This document shows, piece after piece, positions 10,301 through 18,013 of a DNA stretch of 64,000 nucleotides. Position 1 is the first letter of the stretch. Each line of letters starts with the position of its first letter. Where the stretch lies: NCBI GenBank assembly GCA_900110635.1, contig FOEK01000002.1, forward strand, positions 1 to 64,000, written 5' to 3'. The stretch comes from Lachnospiraceae bacterium NE2001 (GTDB lineage Bacteria; Bacillota; Clostridia; Lachnospirales; Lachnospiraceae). A program made the position numbers and the translations under genes. The notes beneath the pieces are model-generated. The model had not been told where the DNA came from and did not search any database. It worked only from the letters and a program-made list of their open reading frames with translations.

Positions 10301-10898
10301 TATAGGCTTCGGAGGTCTTGACCATGTAATAGCATCGGGTGAAGATATAAATGTATTCGTTATTGATACAGAAGTTTATTCCAATACCGGAGGACAGTCC
10401 AGTAAGGCTACACCTCTGGGAGCAGTTGCAAAGTTTGCATCCAGCGGAAAGAAATCGCCAAAGAAGGATCTTGGATCGATGCTTATGACCTACGGAAATG
10501 TATATGTAGCGCAGGTTGCCATGGGTGCAAGTCCGGAGCAGCTCCTTAAGGCATTTAAAGAGGCAATGGCTCACAAGGGACCATCTGTAATCGTTGCCTA
10601 CACACCATGTACTGCACATGGAATGAAGTGTGGTATGGGCGGAGCTCAGCAGGAGATGAAGAGAGCGGTTCAGGCAGGCTACTGGCTGCTTTGGAGATAC
10701 AATCCTGAAACCGGCGAAATGCATCTTGATTCTAAGGAACCGGATACACCGCTTGAGGAATTCCTTGACGGTGAAGTTCGTTATAATCTTCTTAAGAGAA
10801 CATTCCCGGAGAATGCAAAAGAGCTTTTCAAAAAGAGTACAGATAGAGCAAAAGAGAGATACGAGAAATTCCTTGGAATGTCTACGGATCATAAATAA
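7368..10898 (+). CDS. nifJ: Pyruvate:ferredoxin (flavodoxin) oxidoreductase
   Basis: A one-polypeptide PFOR of 1176 residues, the usual length. It converts pyruvate and CoA to acetyl-CoA, CO2 and reduced ferredoxin in the cytoplasm, the main pyruvate-oxidising step of clostridial fermentation. Visible in order: the N-terminal pyrimidine-binding domain (YPITPSSPMAE), a CoA-binding region, a ferredoxin domain with two 4Fe-4S motifs (CVQCNRCSMVC near 694 and CTGCQSCVNNCP near 755), and the thiamine diphosphate domain. The last carries CAGCGE near 815 and GDGWAYDIGFGG near 972, with a proximal cluster. It starts 35 bases after the ligase fusion with no terminator between, so it may share the T-box transcript. 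A second promoter in the gap cannot be excluded. Confidence 0.97.
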   Translation: MSFNEFKPGEMVTMDGNEAAAFVAYHFSEIAAIYPITPSSPMAEYTDEWSAKGKLNRYGQTVSLVEMQSEAGAIGAVHGAVTSGAFATSFTSSQGLMLMIPVLHRISGERLPAVLHVAARTVGTHGMSIFGDHSDVMNCRQTGFAQLCSSSVQEVMDIAAVAHLAAVKSSIPFMHFFDGFRTSHELAKVEVIDYEKLDSLVDEDAVRRFRENALNPEHPMLRNTVQNGDVYFQTREANNTDYANLPDVVESYLEGISKITGREYHTFNYYGAPDADRVIVAMGSVAGAICETVDALNAAGEKVGFVNVHLYRPFSIKHFLNAMPKTVKKIAVLDRCKEMGSAGEPLFQDVCTAYTNKESGVVIVGGRYGLSSKDTRPDHIAAVYTNLNQDEPKNSFTIGIEDDVTHLSLPIVKGAVKRPKHITACKFWGLGSDGTVGANKNSVDIINSATNKYAQAYFEYDAKKSFGVTKSHLKFSDKPIKGSYLVHSADFVACSTQQFILDYDIVDDIKEGGSFLLNTGWTPEELNVMLPAKVRRILAEKNINFYTIDATDIALELELGQHTNVILQAAFFAIAGIIPIEEAAEYMKDAVKKTYFKKGETIVGRNIAAIEKGLSGFTKVEIPADWINAADEETEKKDDRPDVVKNILEPLNKQKGDELPVSAFIDRQNGAIEMGLTAFEKRNIAVQVPVWDATKCVQCNRCSMVCSHAVLRPYLLNEEEAKAAPEEVVMVDAKGKGVEDMKYTLQCSTADCTGCQSCVNNCPTGALTMQPVPEVDLTSWNYCLGLDDKPDFFDPYSVKGSQFRRPLLEFSAACAGCGETVYAKLMTQLFGDRCYWANGTGCSQAWGAPMPGIPYTVNKKGHGVAWGNSLFENNAEYSLGMYLAIKQQRETEKLRTEKLLEVTENEALKEAANNWISLYDDFDASVKASNDYMAALEDSLKQGCSKEESDIINEILKAKDQLTKKTFWMYGGDGWAYDIGFGGLDHVIASGEDINVFVIDTEVYSNTGGQSSKATPLGAVAKFASSGKKSPKKDLGSMLMTYGNVYVAQVAMGASPEQLLKAFKEAMAHKGPSVIVAYTPCTAHGMKCGMGGAQQEMKRAVQAGYWLLWRYNPETGEMHLDSKEPDTPLEEFLDGEVRYNLLKRTFPENAKELFKKSTDRAKERYEKFLGMSTDHK

Positions 10899-10914
10899 AA
10901 AGAATATGAATTAT

Positions 10915-10958
10915 AAGACCTTGTATCATCTTTTTTTGGTGATATGAGGTCTTTTTTT
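10915..10958 (+). terminator. Rho-independent terminator after nifJ
   Basis: AAGACCT pairs with AGGTCTT, extended by ATCA(T)C / GGTGAT around a T-rich loop, and is followed by a run of seven T. It ends the presumed three-gene operon. Confidence 0.85.
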
Positions 10959-10964
10959 GTTTGT

Positions 10965-11068
10965 CATTTCTAGCTTGGATAAGACAGCAGGGCATCGGAA
11001 CACTCATTAAAGCTGCGCTTGGTGATAAATCAGGGATGGATAATCTCTTTGCAAGGGGCGAAATATAG
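10965..11068 (+). pseudogene. Possible coding remnant
   Basis: A frame without start or ribosome binding site reads about 33 codons to TAG 11066-11068, including AWIRQQGIGTLIKAALGDKS. The composition is protein-like, but the family is not recognised. It may be the tail of a deleted gene or chance. Confidence 0.2.
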
Positions 11069-11120
11069 TAATTGCAACCCTGTGGTTGACACATTGCAAG
11101 CCTTAGATGGTAGAGAATAG

Positions 11121-11168
11121 CCGTCCTTTTTAGTATGTTGGATGCGAAAACATACAAAGAAGGGACGG
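11121..11168 (+). promoter_or_regulatory. Hairpin overlapping the ribosome binding site of the hydrolase gene
   Basis: CCGTCC and TTTTTAGTATGT pair imperfectly with ACATACAAAGAA and GGGACGG across an 11-base loop. The AAGGGA ribosome binding site (11160-11165) of the gene at 11176 lies in the 3' arm. A TTGACA lies upstream near 11087. Folding could hide the ribosome binding site, or the short T-tail could weakly terminate transcription. The core resembles GGGAC-type palindromes also seen near 49940 and 53918. Confidence 0.5.
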
Positions 11169-11175
11169 TTTTATT

Positions 11176-12276
11176 ATGGAAGAAAACAAAACTACAGAAA
11201 AAAGAAATCATAACAATGGAAATCATAATAAGGATGGATGGGGAAGAAGACTAAGTCTTAGAATTGTAAAAGGCATTCTGATATGTGTAGCAGTTTTATT
11301 TGCGCTTACGGTAATACTTGGAATAGGAACCTATCTATACAACAAGGCGAGCCTTAAGAAAGAAGCGAAACTGATTGAGCATAAGGGTGAGTATGTCGAG
11401 GTAGATGGACACAATATGAATCTGCTGATAGAGGGTGATGGAGATAAGACACTAGTTTTTCTGGCTGGAGCAGGAACACCTTCACCTATCTTAGATTTCA
11501 AGCCACTTACTGACAGACTAAAGGATGATTACAAGGTTGTTATTATAGAAAAATTCGGTTATGGTTATAGTGACGAAATAGATGGTGAGAGAACAGTTGA
11601 TATAATTACAGAACAGGATCGTGAGGCTTTATCAAAGGCAGGAGTGGAAGCTCCATATATTCTGTGTCCTCATTCAGCCTCGGGGTTCGAAGCTATGTAC
11701 TGGGCGAATCATTATCCTGATGAGGTAGAGGCTATAATTGGTCTTGATATGGGAGTCCCGGAAGAATATGATTATATGGGAGCGGACTGGGAGGATCTGC
11801 AGCCAGAAGATCCAGAAGAAGCAGCAAATGAAATGGAATTCTATAATTTTTGGATATATGATCTGGGTCTTATGAGATATATGAATGCGAAGGATATATT
11901 TCCAGCATTAAAGTCAGATTATCTAACGAATGAAGAAAAAAGGGAATACAGTGCGATTATGTATTCGAAGTATTCAATGGGGGCAGATGCTACAATAAAT
12001 CATGAGCAGTGGTTTACGGAGAATTTCATTGAGCAGATGAAGGCACTTCATGATGGACCTGTTCCTGATGTTCCAACGCTTATGTTTGTGACAAATGATA
12101 AAATGTTTGAGCCGATGGTACAGAATATGGATAACTGGCTGCTTATTCATAAGAATTATATGGATAACATTTCAAATGGAAAACTGATTGAGATTGATGC
12201 GAGTCATTACTTCTATACGGAAATACCTGAAGAAGTTAAGGCTGATATAGATGATTTTATTGGAACGCTGAACTAG
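11176..12276 (+). CDS. Membrane-anchored alpha/beta hydrolase
   Basis: A 366-residue protein with a charged N terminus (about 30 residues), one transmembrane helix (about 37-57) and an extracytoplasmic alpha/beta hydrolase domain. The oxyanion region is LVFLAGAGTPS. The nucleophile elbow reads CPHSASG with Ser167, a variant of G-x-S-x-G. The catalytic acid is probably the Asp of VTNDKMF and the base is His344 in DASHYFY. The fold supports a hydrolase; the substrate is unknown. It is 16 bases upstream of an XRE regulator gene with transmembrane segments, so the two are probably co-transcribed, and the regulator may control this operon. The ribosome binding site is inside the hairpin described at 11121. 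Confidence 0.8.
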   Translation: MEENKTTEKRNHNNGNHNKDGWGRRLSLRIVKGILICVAVLFALTVILGIGTYLYNKASLKKEAKLIEHKGEYVEVDGHNMNLLIEGDGDKTLVFLAGAGTPSPILDFKPLTDRLKDDYKVVIIEKFGYGYSDEIDGERTVDIITEQDREALSKAGVEAPYILCPHSASGFEAMYWANHYPDEVEAIIGLDMGVPEEYDYMGADWEDLQPEDPEEAANEMEFYNFWIYDLGLMRYMNAKDIFPALKSDYLTNEEKREYSAIMYSKYSMGADATINHEQWFTENFIEQMKALHDGPVPDVPTLMFVTNDKMFEPMVQNMDNWLLIHKNYMDNISNGKLIEIDASHYFYTEIPEEVKADIDDFIGTLN

Positions 12277-12292
12277 AACAGGAGGATGCTAG

Positions 12293-13111
12293 ATGATTCT
12301 TTCTGAAAAAATAACTGAACTTAGGAAAAGGCAGGGGCTCTCTCAGGAAGACTTTGGGGCTGAGATAGGAGTGAGCAGGCAGGCAGTTTCCAAGTGGGAA
12401 ATGGCACAGACGACACCTGATCTTAGCAAGATTATGGCTATGTCAGAATTCTTTGGGGTATCAACAGATTTCCTGCTGAAGGATGAATACGATCTTACAT
12501 ATTTGAATAATACGAGTATTGAAAAAGCCGTTGTTTCTGCGGAAGATGCTTTAGTGGAAGAATCGTCAAGAGATACCAGAAATATCTCAAAAGACAATAT
12601 GGTTGAGTTATCAGAGGTTCAAGCCTATATAGATGTAAAGAAAAAGGCTGCGAAGAGCTTTGTGATCGCTGTATTCCTTTTCTGTCTTTCTCCATTTCCT
12701 GGAATTATAATGTCTCTTTTTAATGAAGGTTTGGCGGTAGTTGGAGCAATAGTTCAGATTATCATTCTTATTATTATGGCTATTCTTATTATTTTGACTC
12801 TCTGGAAACTGGCTCCTTATAAGAATATTTTGAAAGAGGATATGGAGCTTGGCTTTGGAGTTCGCGGTGTGATTGAAGAATATAAGAAATCATTTGAGCA
12901 TACATTTATACTTGGAATAATAATCGGGGTAGTGAGCTTACTGGCAGCGGTTATTCCTATGATGATAGTATCTATATTTAATAAAGAGAACAATGTTACC
13001 ATTATAATTTCCGCCTTAATAATGCTAATTATCTTTGCATTTGGCATATCTTGTATAGTATATGTTGTAACAATAAACCAGGGCTATAAAAGAATATTAA
13101 AGATGAAATAA
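12293..13111 (+). CDS. XRE-family regulator with C-terminal membrane domain
   Basis: A 272-residue protein. Residues 6-60 form a Cro/C1-type helix-turn-helix (LSQEDFGAEIGVSRQAVSKWE). A linker is followed by about four hydrophobic segments (near 122-140, 147-168, 203-225 and 232-260). Membrane-bound XRE proteins of this build are common in Clostridia and probably link an envelope signal to DNA binding, though ligands are mostly unknown. GGAGG lies 8 bases before ATG 12293. It follows the hydrolase gene by 16 bases, which suggests one transcript. Confidence 0.85.
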   Translation: MILSEKITELRKRQGLSQEDFGAEIGVSRQAVSKWEMAQTTPDLSKIMAMSEFFGVSTDFLLKDEYDLTYLNNTSIEKAVVSAEDALVEESSRDTRNISKDNMVELSEVQAYIDVKKKAAKSFVIAVFLFCLSPFPGIIMSLFNEGLAVVGAIVQIIILIIMAILIILTLWKLAPYKNILKEDMELGFGVRGVIEEYKKSFEHTFILGIIIGVVSLLAAVIPMMIVSIFNKENNVTIIISALIMLIIFAFGISCIVYVVTINQGYKRILKMK

Positions 13112-13202
13112 CAAAATGTATAAACTAAGTAGCAAAAGTGCAACTGCAGGTTAATGTCACTATTTGAGGCTGCGTTATATACTTATTTCGGAGGTGATGA
13201 AA

Positions 13203-13874
13203 ATGATATTTTCCGAAAAATTACAGATACTAAGAAAGAACAAAGGACTCACTCAGGAGGAACTGGCTGAAAAGCTTGACGTATCCAGACAGGCGGTTGC
13301 AAAGTGGGAATCGGGTCAGGTTTATCCTGATATCTTTAATCTCATCCAGATCAGCAATATGATGAATGTCAGCGTTGATTATCTGGTTAAAGACCAGGAT
13401 TGTGCAGTGAATATATCTCCGCAGCAGAGGACGGATATAGATGAGCTTATCGAGTTCAGATTAGAGGCAAATGTTAATACATATGCTGCATATATGAATG
13501 AGGTTGAAGCGACAAGACCGGCTTCACACGATTTTCGATATGAGAGTAGTGACTATATGTACCATGACACCTATGTAGGTGGTGAAGAGTTTGCAGGAGA
13601 AGAAGCCGTCTGGAAAAAGGACGTTACTGTATATGCTATGAACTATATGGGGCGTGTACTGGATGATAGGTTCAGTGGAGACTTCTTAAAAGAAGCACTT
13701 CGGGCTGCAGATAAGAGGATGCCATATAGAGGGCCGGAAATCTATCAGTCAGGAGAATATACATATAGATGCAACGTGACAGGAGATTTCACCTGGTTCC
13801 AGGGATATGAGGAAATATACTGGAATGAAATCCTTGTATATGAATGTGTATTTCACGGTGGATTAGTGAGATAA
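13203..13874 (+). CDS. XRE-family regulator with DUF5680 domain
   Basis: A 223-residue protein with an N-terminal helix-turn-helix (residues 6-60: LTQEELAEKLDVSRQAVAKWE) and a C-terminal domain (about 85-223) matching DUF5680. That domain has the pattern YMYHDTYVGGEEFAGEEAVW, then MNYMG and a GDFTWFQGYE stretch, and is probably a ligand-sensing domain of unknown specificity. The start is ATG 13203, 8 bases after GGAGG (13190-13194); ATG 13197 is too close to it. The gene stands just upstream of a run of GNAT and methyltransferase genes and may control some of them, which is inference from position only. Confidence 0.85.
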   Translation: MIFSEKLQILRKNKGLTQEELAEKLDVSRQAVAKWESGQVYPDIFNLIQISNMMNVSVDYLVKDQDCAVNISPQQRTDIDELIEFRLEANVNTYAAYMNEVEATRPASHDFRYESSDYMYHDTYVGGEEFAGEEAVWKKDVTVYAMNYMGRVLDDRFSGDFLKEALRAADKRMPYRGPEIYQSGEYTYRCNVTGDFTWFQGYEEIYWNEILVYECVFHGGLVR

Positions 13875-13913
13875 TAAGGTGGTATTCGATATTAAGAACG
13901 GAGTAGAAAAACT

Positions 13914-15041
13914 ATGATACTCAGAAAGTTTGAAATAGATAGTGATTTTGAAGCGATGAAGGACTGGGTTACTGACGAGAAGACACATGCTATGTGGTGT
14001 GCAAATCTTATTAAGTATCCTCTTAGTAAGGAGCATTTAGCAGAAACCTTAAAAGAAGTATCTAATAGATTTGGAGATGTTCCGTATGTTGCAATAACTG
14101 ACGATGACAAAGTAGCAGGTTTCTTTTGCTATTCATTTAATAATGAAACAAAGGAAGGCATGCTAAAGTTTGTAGTTGTTGATCCTGAAGCCAGAGGCAA
14201 GGGTGTTGCCAGGGATATGCTTGGTCTTGCGATTGAACAGGGATTTGAAAATCCTGAAGCTATTGGTCTTCAGTTAAATGTCTTCCCAGAAAATCTGAGA
14301 GCTAAGAAATGCTATGAAAAAGCAGGATTTATAGAGAGAAACCTAACACCTAATGCATTCACTTATAAAGATGAATCCTGGGGCAGATGCAATATGGTTT
14401 TCACGAGAGAAATAATTAATCCGTGGAAGGAGATTAGTCTTGATGATTATGAGAATCATATGAGCCTGGATAGTGTAAAGCAGCTGCAGACTTTAAATAG
14501 TATGATGAAGTTACAGTTAAGCGATTATGATGCTTCTACTGCTATGATCCTTGGCGTTGCCGGAGGGAACGGACTTGAACATATTGATAAGAATAAATAT
14601 AAGAAAGTCTATGGAGTAGATATAAATGAGGATTACCTTCAGATGGTATCTGAAAGATATTCATCTCAAGATAAGCTTGGTGAGATACTTGAGTGTATTC
14701 CAGCGGATCTTACAAAGAATGTAGAGTTTCTTCCAACAGCTGAGCTTGTTATAGCAGACCTGCTGATAGAATATATAGGATATGAGGCTTTTACGAAGGC
14801 TGTCGAGCATATTAAGCCAGAGGTTGTTTCCTGCATAATACAAATAAATACCGACACAGAAAACTGGGTTTCTGATTCCCCTTATTTACATGCCTTTGAT
14901 GGACTTGATGCAGTTCATCATCAGATGGAAGAAAATGCTCTGAGAGCGGCTATGGAAAGCAATGGATATACCGAGATAAAAAAAGTTACTGAAGCGCTTC
15001 CTAATGGAAAAGCATTAGTCAGAGTAGATTTTCAGCGATAG
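13914..15041 (+). CDS. GNAT acetyltransferase - SAM methyltransferase fusion
   Basis: A 375-residue protein with two enzymatic domains. Residues 1 to about 165 form a GNAT acetyltransferase with acetyl-CoA motif A (VVDPEARGKGVARDML) and motif B (NLRAKKCYEKAGF). Residues about 170-375 form a class I SAM methyltransferase of the Lachnospiraceae type that begins NPWKEISLDDYENHM; its motif I is ILGVAGGNGLEHI and its acidic loop is VYGVDIN. In relatives the methyltransferase often stands alone, so the fusion suggests both domains act on one substrate or in one detoxification step. The substrate is unknown. It begins 39 bases after the DUF5680 regulator. Confidence 0.88.
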   Translation: MILRKFEIDSDFEAMKDWVTDEKTHAMWCANLIKYPLSKEHLAETLKEVSNRFGDVPYVAITDDDKVAGFFCYSFNNETKEGMLKFVVVDPEARGKGVARDMLGLAIEQGFENPEAIGLQLNVFPENLRAKKCYEKAGFIERNLTPNAFTYKDESWGRCNMVFTREIINPWKEISLDDYENHMSLDSVKQLQTLNSMMKLQLSDYDASTAMILGVAGGNGLEHIDKNKYKKVYGVDINEDYLQMVSERYSSQDKLGEILECIPADLTKNVEFLPTAELVIADLLIEYIGYEAFTKAVEHIKPEVVSCIIQINTDTENWVSDSPYLHAFDGLDAVHHQMEENALRAAMESNGYTEIKKVTEALPNGKALVRVDFQR

Positions 15042-15145
15042 TGGTGTATCAAGCAGTTCGCCTCCTGACAAAGAGTGCACAGAATGTCGGGTAACACATT
15101 TCATCATTTGATATATTGATATTGCAAAGGAAAGAGGTGATAAAA

Positions 15146-15979
15146 ATGCAAGGCTGGATTGAAGGTTTTCAAGCATCGTTAGATTATATCGAGCAGAATC
15201 TGACTGAGACAATTGATATTGAAGTAATTGCGGATATAGCATCGTTCTCTTCGTTCTATTATCAGAGGATTTTCGGTGCGCTGTGTGGTATGACAGTCGG
15301 TGAATACATTCGTGCGCGCAGAATGACACTGGCAGCACAGGAACTGATAAGCTCTGATGCGAGGGTGATCGATGTGGCTGTAAAGTATGGTTATGATTCG
15401 CCAGACAGTTTTGCAAAAGCATTTCAGAGATTTCACGGCATAACACCTTCAAAGGTTCGTGATCCTGGAATGATAGTTAAATCTCTTGCACCTATGCATA
15501 TTAAAATATCACTGGAGGGTGGAAATATGTTGAATTATAAGATTACTGAAAAAGGATCATTTTCAATTGTTGGCATTAAGAGACCATTTAATTCTGATAC
15601 TAGCTATCAGGAGATTCCAAAGTTCTGGGATGAATGGATGGAGCAGGGAGACAGCCGTCCAATAATGGGAACCTTTGGCGTCTGCATTGACATGAAGGGA
15701 AAGGATTTCGATTATTGGATTGCAGATATTTACTTGCCATGGGAGAATATCCCAGAAGGCTGTGAAACCAGAATGATTCCTGGTGGTCTTTGGGCAGAGT
15801 TCCCTTGTACGATAGATAATCTGCAGGATACGAATACAAAGATCTGGTCTGAGTGGCTCCCGGCGCTTCAAGGTTATGATCTGGCCGGAGATTATGATAT
15901 TGAAGTATATGTTCCGAAGGATGATGGTTCCGGTGAATTAAATGTAGCAATCTGGATACCTCTTAAGAAGATTGATTAG
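15146..15979 (+). CDS. AraC-family regulator with GyrI-like effector domain
   Basis: A 277-residue protein of SoxS/Rob type. An N-terminal double helix-turn-helix (about 1-110: GMTVGEYIRARRM, VIDVAVKYGYDSPDSFAKAFQRFHGITPS) is joined to a GyrI-like AraC effector-binding domain (about 130-277). Such proteins usually activate genes on binding small, often hydrophobic or cationic molecules. The start is ATG 15146, 7 bases after AGAGGTG; the upstream in-frame TTG has no comparable site. It sits among acetyltransferase and methyltransferase genes, which fits a drug- or stress-response role by analogy. Confidence 0.88.
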   Translation: MQGWIEGFQASLDYIEQNLTETIDIEVIADIASFSSFYYQRIFGALCGMTVGEYIRARRMTLAAQELISSDARVIDVAVKYGYDSPDSFAKAFQRFHGITPSKVRDPGMIVKSLAPMHIKISLEGGNMLNYKITEKGSFSIVGIKRPFNSDTSYQEIPKFWDEWMEQGDSRPIMGTFGVCIDMKGKDFDYWIADIYLPWENIPEGCETRMIPGGLWAEFPCTIDNLQDTNTKIWSEWLPALQGYDLAGDYDIEVYVPKDDGSGELNVAIWIPLKKID

Positions 15980-16006
15980 GATTTATTCATTAATTGATGT
16001 AGTTAG

Positions 16007-16046
16007 AGCTCGCAGCTTCTCTAATTAGTGGTGCTGCGAGCTTTTA
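16007..16046 (+). terminator. Hairpin, probable terminator
   Basis: AGCTCGCAGC pairs perfectly with GCTGCGAGCT across 16 bases and is followed by only three further T residues. It lies just after the AraC-type gene. The short T-run makes termination likely but not certain. Confidence 0.6.
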
Positions 16047-16132
16047 TGTTAGAGAGGTTCACAAAGCTCCGATTTATTATTGGATATTTCTCCGATTTAG
16101 AGTATTCTAATGACTATGGAGGTGATACTTAT

Positions 16133-16615
16133 ATGATTAGAGCGATTGATGAAAATGATGTTGAAAGTTGTGTCAGAGTAATACGTGAGAGTTTTATGAC
16201 TGTTGCAAAACAGTATAATATAACGGTAGAAAATTCACCTTATTTTACGGCATTTGCAACTGATGAGAACAGGATTCACACATGGATGCATGAACAACAT
16301 CGTCCAATGTATGGATATTTTGATAATGATAAATTAGTTGGATATTATAATCTGTTTTTTTCAGGGGAGGAAGAGTGTGAATTGGGTAGCCTATGTGTAT
16401 TACCGGAATATAGGCATAAAGGTATAGGTGAGATTCTTCTTGATGATTCAATCTCCAGGGCGAAAGAATTAGGCTGTAATGTTATGAAACTTAGTATTGT
16501 TGAGGAGAATACTGTCCTTAGAGAGTGGTATGAAAAACATGGATTTATTCATACTGAAACTCGAAAATTTGATTTCTTCTCCTTTACTGCAGGGTATATG
16601 GAAAAAGAAATTTAG
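16133..16615 (+). CDS. GNAT family N-acetyltransferase
   Basis: A 160-residue GNAT protein with acetyl-CoA binding motif A (LCVLPEYRHKGIGEILLDD) and the C-terminal motif B stretch (NTVLREWYEKHGF). It should move an acetyl group from acetyl-CoA to an unknown amine in the cytoplasm. The start is ATG 16133, 8 bases after GGAGG; upstream in-frame starts would run through the preceding hairpin. It is the first of a run of separately translated GNAT genes. Confidence 0.85.
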   Translation: MIRAIDENDVESCVRVIRESFMTVAKQYNITVENSPYFTAFATDENRIHTWMHEQHRPMYGYFDNDKLVGYYNLFFSGEEECELGSLCVLPEYRHKGIGEILLDDSISRAKELGCNVMKLSIVEENTVLREWYEKHGFIHTETRKFDFFSFTAGYMEKEI

Positions 16616-16674
16616 GGCTTGCTCAGAAGTTACAAAATTCTTTGAACAGATATATTTACGATGGAGCTAAATAA

Positions 16675-17088
16675 ATGATTAGATATGTGGAAATAAATGA
16701 TAAAAAAGAATGGTATGACTTAGACCGCCATTTGCCTGAAAATGTTTTTGATGAAAAGGTTAGAACCAAGCAAGGATATGTATTAGTTGAGGATGGAAAG
16801 ATAATTGGGCTCCTCCGATACAATCTCTTTTGGGATAATACGCCTTTCTGTACCCTGCTTTTTATTGAGGACAGCTATCGTAGTAAAGGATATGGCAGAC
16901 AGCTGATGGAACACTGGGAGCAGGATATGAAAGCTCAGGGGTATGGGATGCTGATGACTTCTACTCAGGTTGATGAAGATGCACAGCACTTCTATCGAAA
17001 GCTTGGATATAAGGATGCAGGTGGCTTTATAGTAGAGGTACCTGGATTTGAGCAACCGATGGAAATGATTATGATAAAGGCGGTATAG
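16675..17088 (+). CDS. GNAT family N-acetyltransferase
   Basis: A 137-residue short GNAT domain. Beta strands 2-4 carry GYVLVEDGKIIGLLRYNLFW, the acetyl-CoA motif is FIEDSYRSKGYGRQLMEHWE and motif B is DAQHFYRKLGYKDAGGF. The build matches small stand-alone acetyltransferases of Clostridia with unknown substrates. It is spaced 59 bases from the previous GNAT gene and 37 from the next, without terminators, so it could be part of one transcript. Confidence 0.85.
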   Translation: MIRYVEINDKKEWYDLDRHLPENVFDEKVRTKQGYVLVEDGKIIGLLRYNLFWDNTPFCTLLFIEDSYRSKGYGRQLMEHWEQDMKAQGYGMLMTSTQVDEDAQHFYRKLGYKDAGGFIVEVPGFEQPMEMIMIKAV

Positions 17089-17125
17089 CAGAAGATTTGA
17101 TATTTAAGATAGCGGGAATGAAATA

Positions 17126-17596
17126 GTGAATGAGAATGAAATATATTATGCTTATGAAATGATTTACGACAAGGCAGCGGTGTCTGAATCAAATATTGAA
17201 TGCGTAGGTTTTGATAAAACGTATATTCAGGACTATATGGCAATCTACAACGAGGCTTTTTATCCAATGAGAAAAGCACTTGATATTAAGCCTTTTAACT
17301 GGTACTCGGAGGAGAACGCAGTATTAGAGAAGGCTGATGATACGTATATGTTAATTAAGGATGGTAAGCTGATTGGTGCAGTAGTTTGTTATGGAAATGA
17401 AATTGATGACCTTTTTGTCAAAGCATCTGAACAGGGAAAGGGTTACGGAAGAGAACTACTGTTATGGGGTATGAATCATATACGAGAAAAAAATGGTGAG
17501 CCCATAACACTTCATGTGGCAGCATGGAATCAAGGGGCGTGTGCGTTATATCAGAGCATAGGTTTCATAGTGATAAATAAGGAAAAAATAAAATAA
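17126..17596 (+). CDS. GNAT family N-acetyltransferase
   Basis: A 156-residue GNAT protein. Motif A reads LFVKASEQGKGYGRELLLWGMNHI and motif B NQGACALYQSIGF; the N-terminal part is divergent. The substrate is unknown. I placed the start at GTG 17126, preceded by a weak GGGA; the next in-frame ATG (17159) would trim 11 residues and has no better site. The start is therefore uncertain. Confidence 0.75.
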   Translation: MNENEIYYAYEMIYDKAAVSESNIECVGFDKTYIQDYMAIYNEAFYPMRKALDIKPFNWYSEENAVLEKADDTYMLIKDGKLIGAVVCYGNEIDDLFVKASEQGKGYGRELLLWGMNHIREKNGEPITLHVAAWNQGACALYQSIGFIVINKEKIK

Positions 17597-17630
17597 GGAA
17601 TAAAATCATTTATTGATGGAGGGGTGACTA

Positions 17631-18002
17631 ATGAAGAAGTGGTATGACGAAGAATATGAATTCACTATTGAGGTTATAGGTTTCCTTCACGGAGATCACA
17701 CTGAGAGATATTGCCGAAATGGAGAAGAAATCGGTGATAAGTATACATGTACCTATGGCTGTCCGGTAAATCAGGATGGTTATGGAATCTGCTCCAAACT
17801 TATGATGATGTTATATCCATTAATGGAAGCGGTTAGAAGCGGTGGAGATTTGGAAAATCTTGGTGGTGACAGCAAATACTCTAAAACAATTGTGTGTCCT
17901 GATGGATGTGTGATATTTAAGCTGACAGCTACTCCTTTGGGAAATGAAAACTTTCATAAGGGTGGATTCTGGGATTATCCGGATGAAACAACTCAGGATT
18001 AA
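17631..18002 (+). CDS. TIGR04076 family protein
   Basis: A 123-residue protein matching TIGR04076: a beta-rich start (YEFTIEVIGF), a cysteine-bearing segment (YTCTYGCPV), then ICSKLMMMLYPLMEAVRSGGDL and CPDGCVIFKLTA near the end. The conserved cysteines suggest a metal or redox role, but the family's function is not established. A strong GGAGGGG lies before ATG 17631. It ends 11 bases before the next GNAT gene and appears co-transcribed with it. Confidence 0.75.
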   Translation: MKKWYDEEYEFTIEVIGFLHGDHTERYCRNGEEIGDKYTCTYGCPVNQDGYGICSKLMMMLYPLMEAVRSGGDLENLGGDSKYSKTIVCPDGCVIFKLTATPLGNENFHKGGFWDYPDETTQD

Positions 18003-18013
18003 GGAATATAAAA

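Noticed and set aside
10212-10892. Long open frame on the reverse strand inside nifJ (226 codons)
   Set aside because: It lies entirely within a strongly conserved nifJ frame; the encoded peptide has unusual Cys/His/Leu-rich composition, and no ribosome binding site precedes it. It is a shadow frame.
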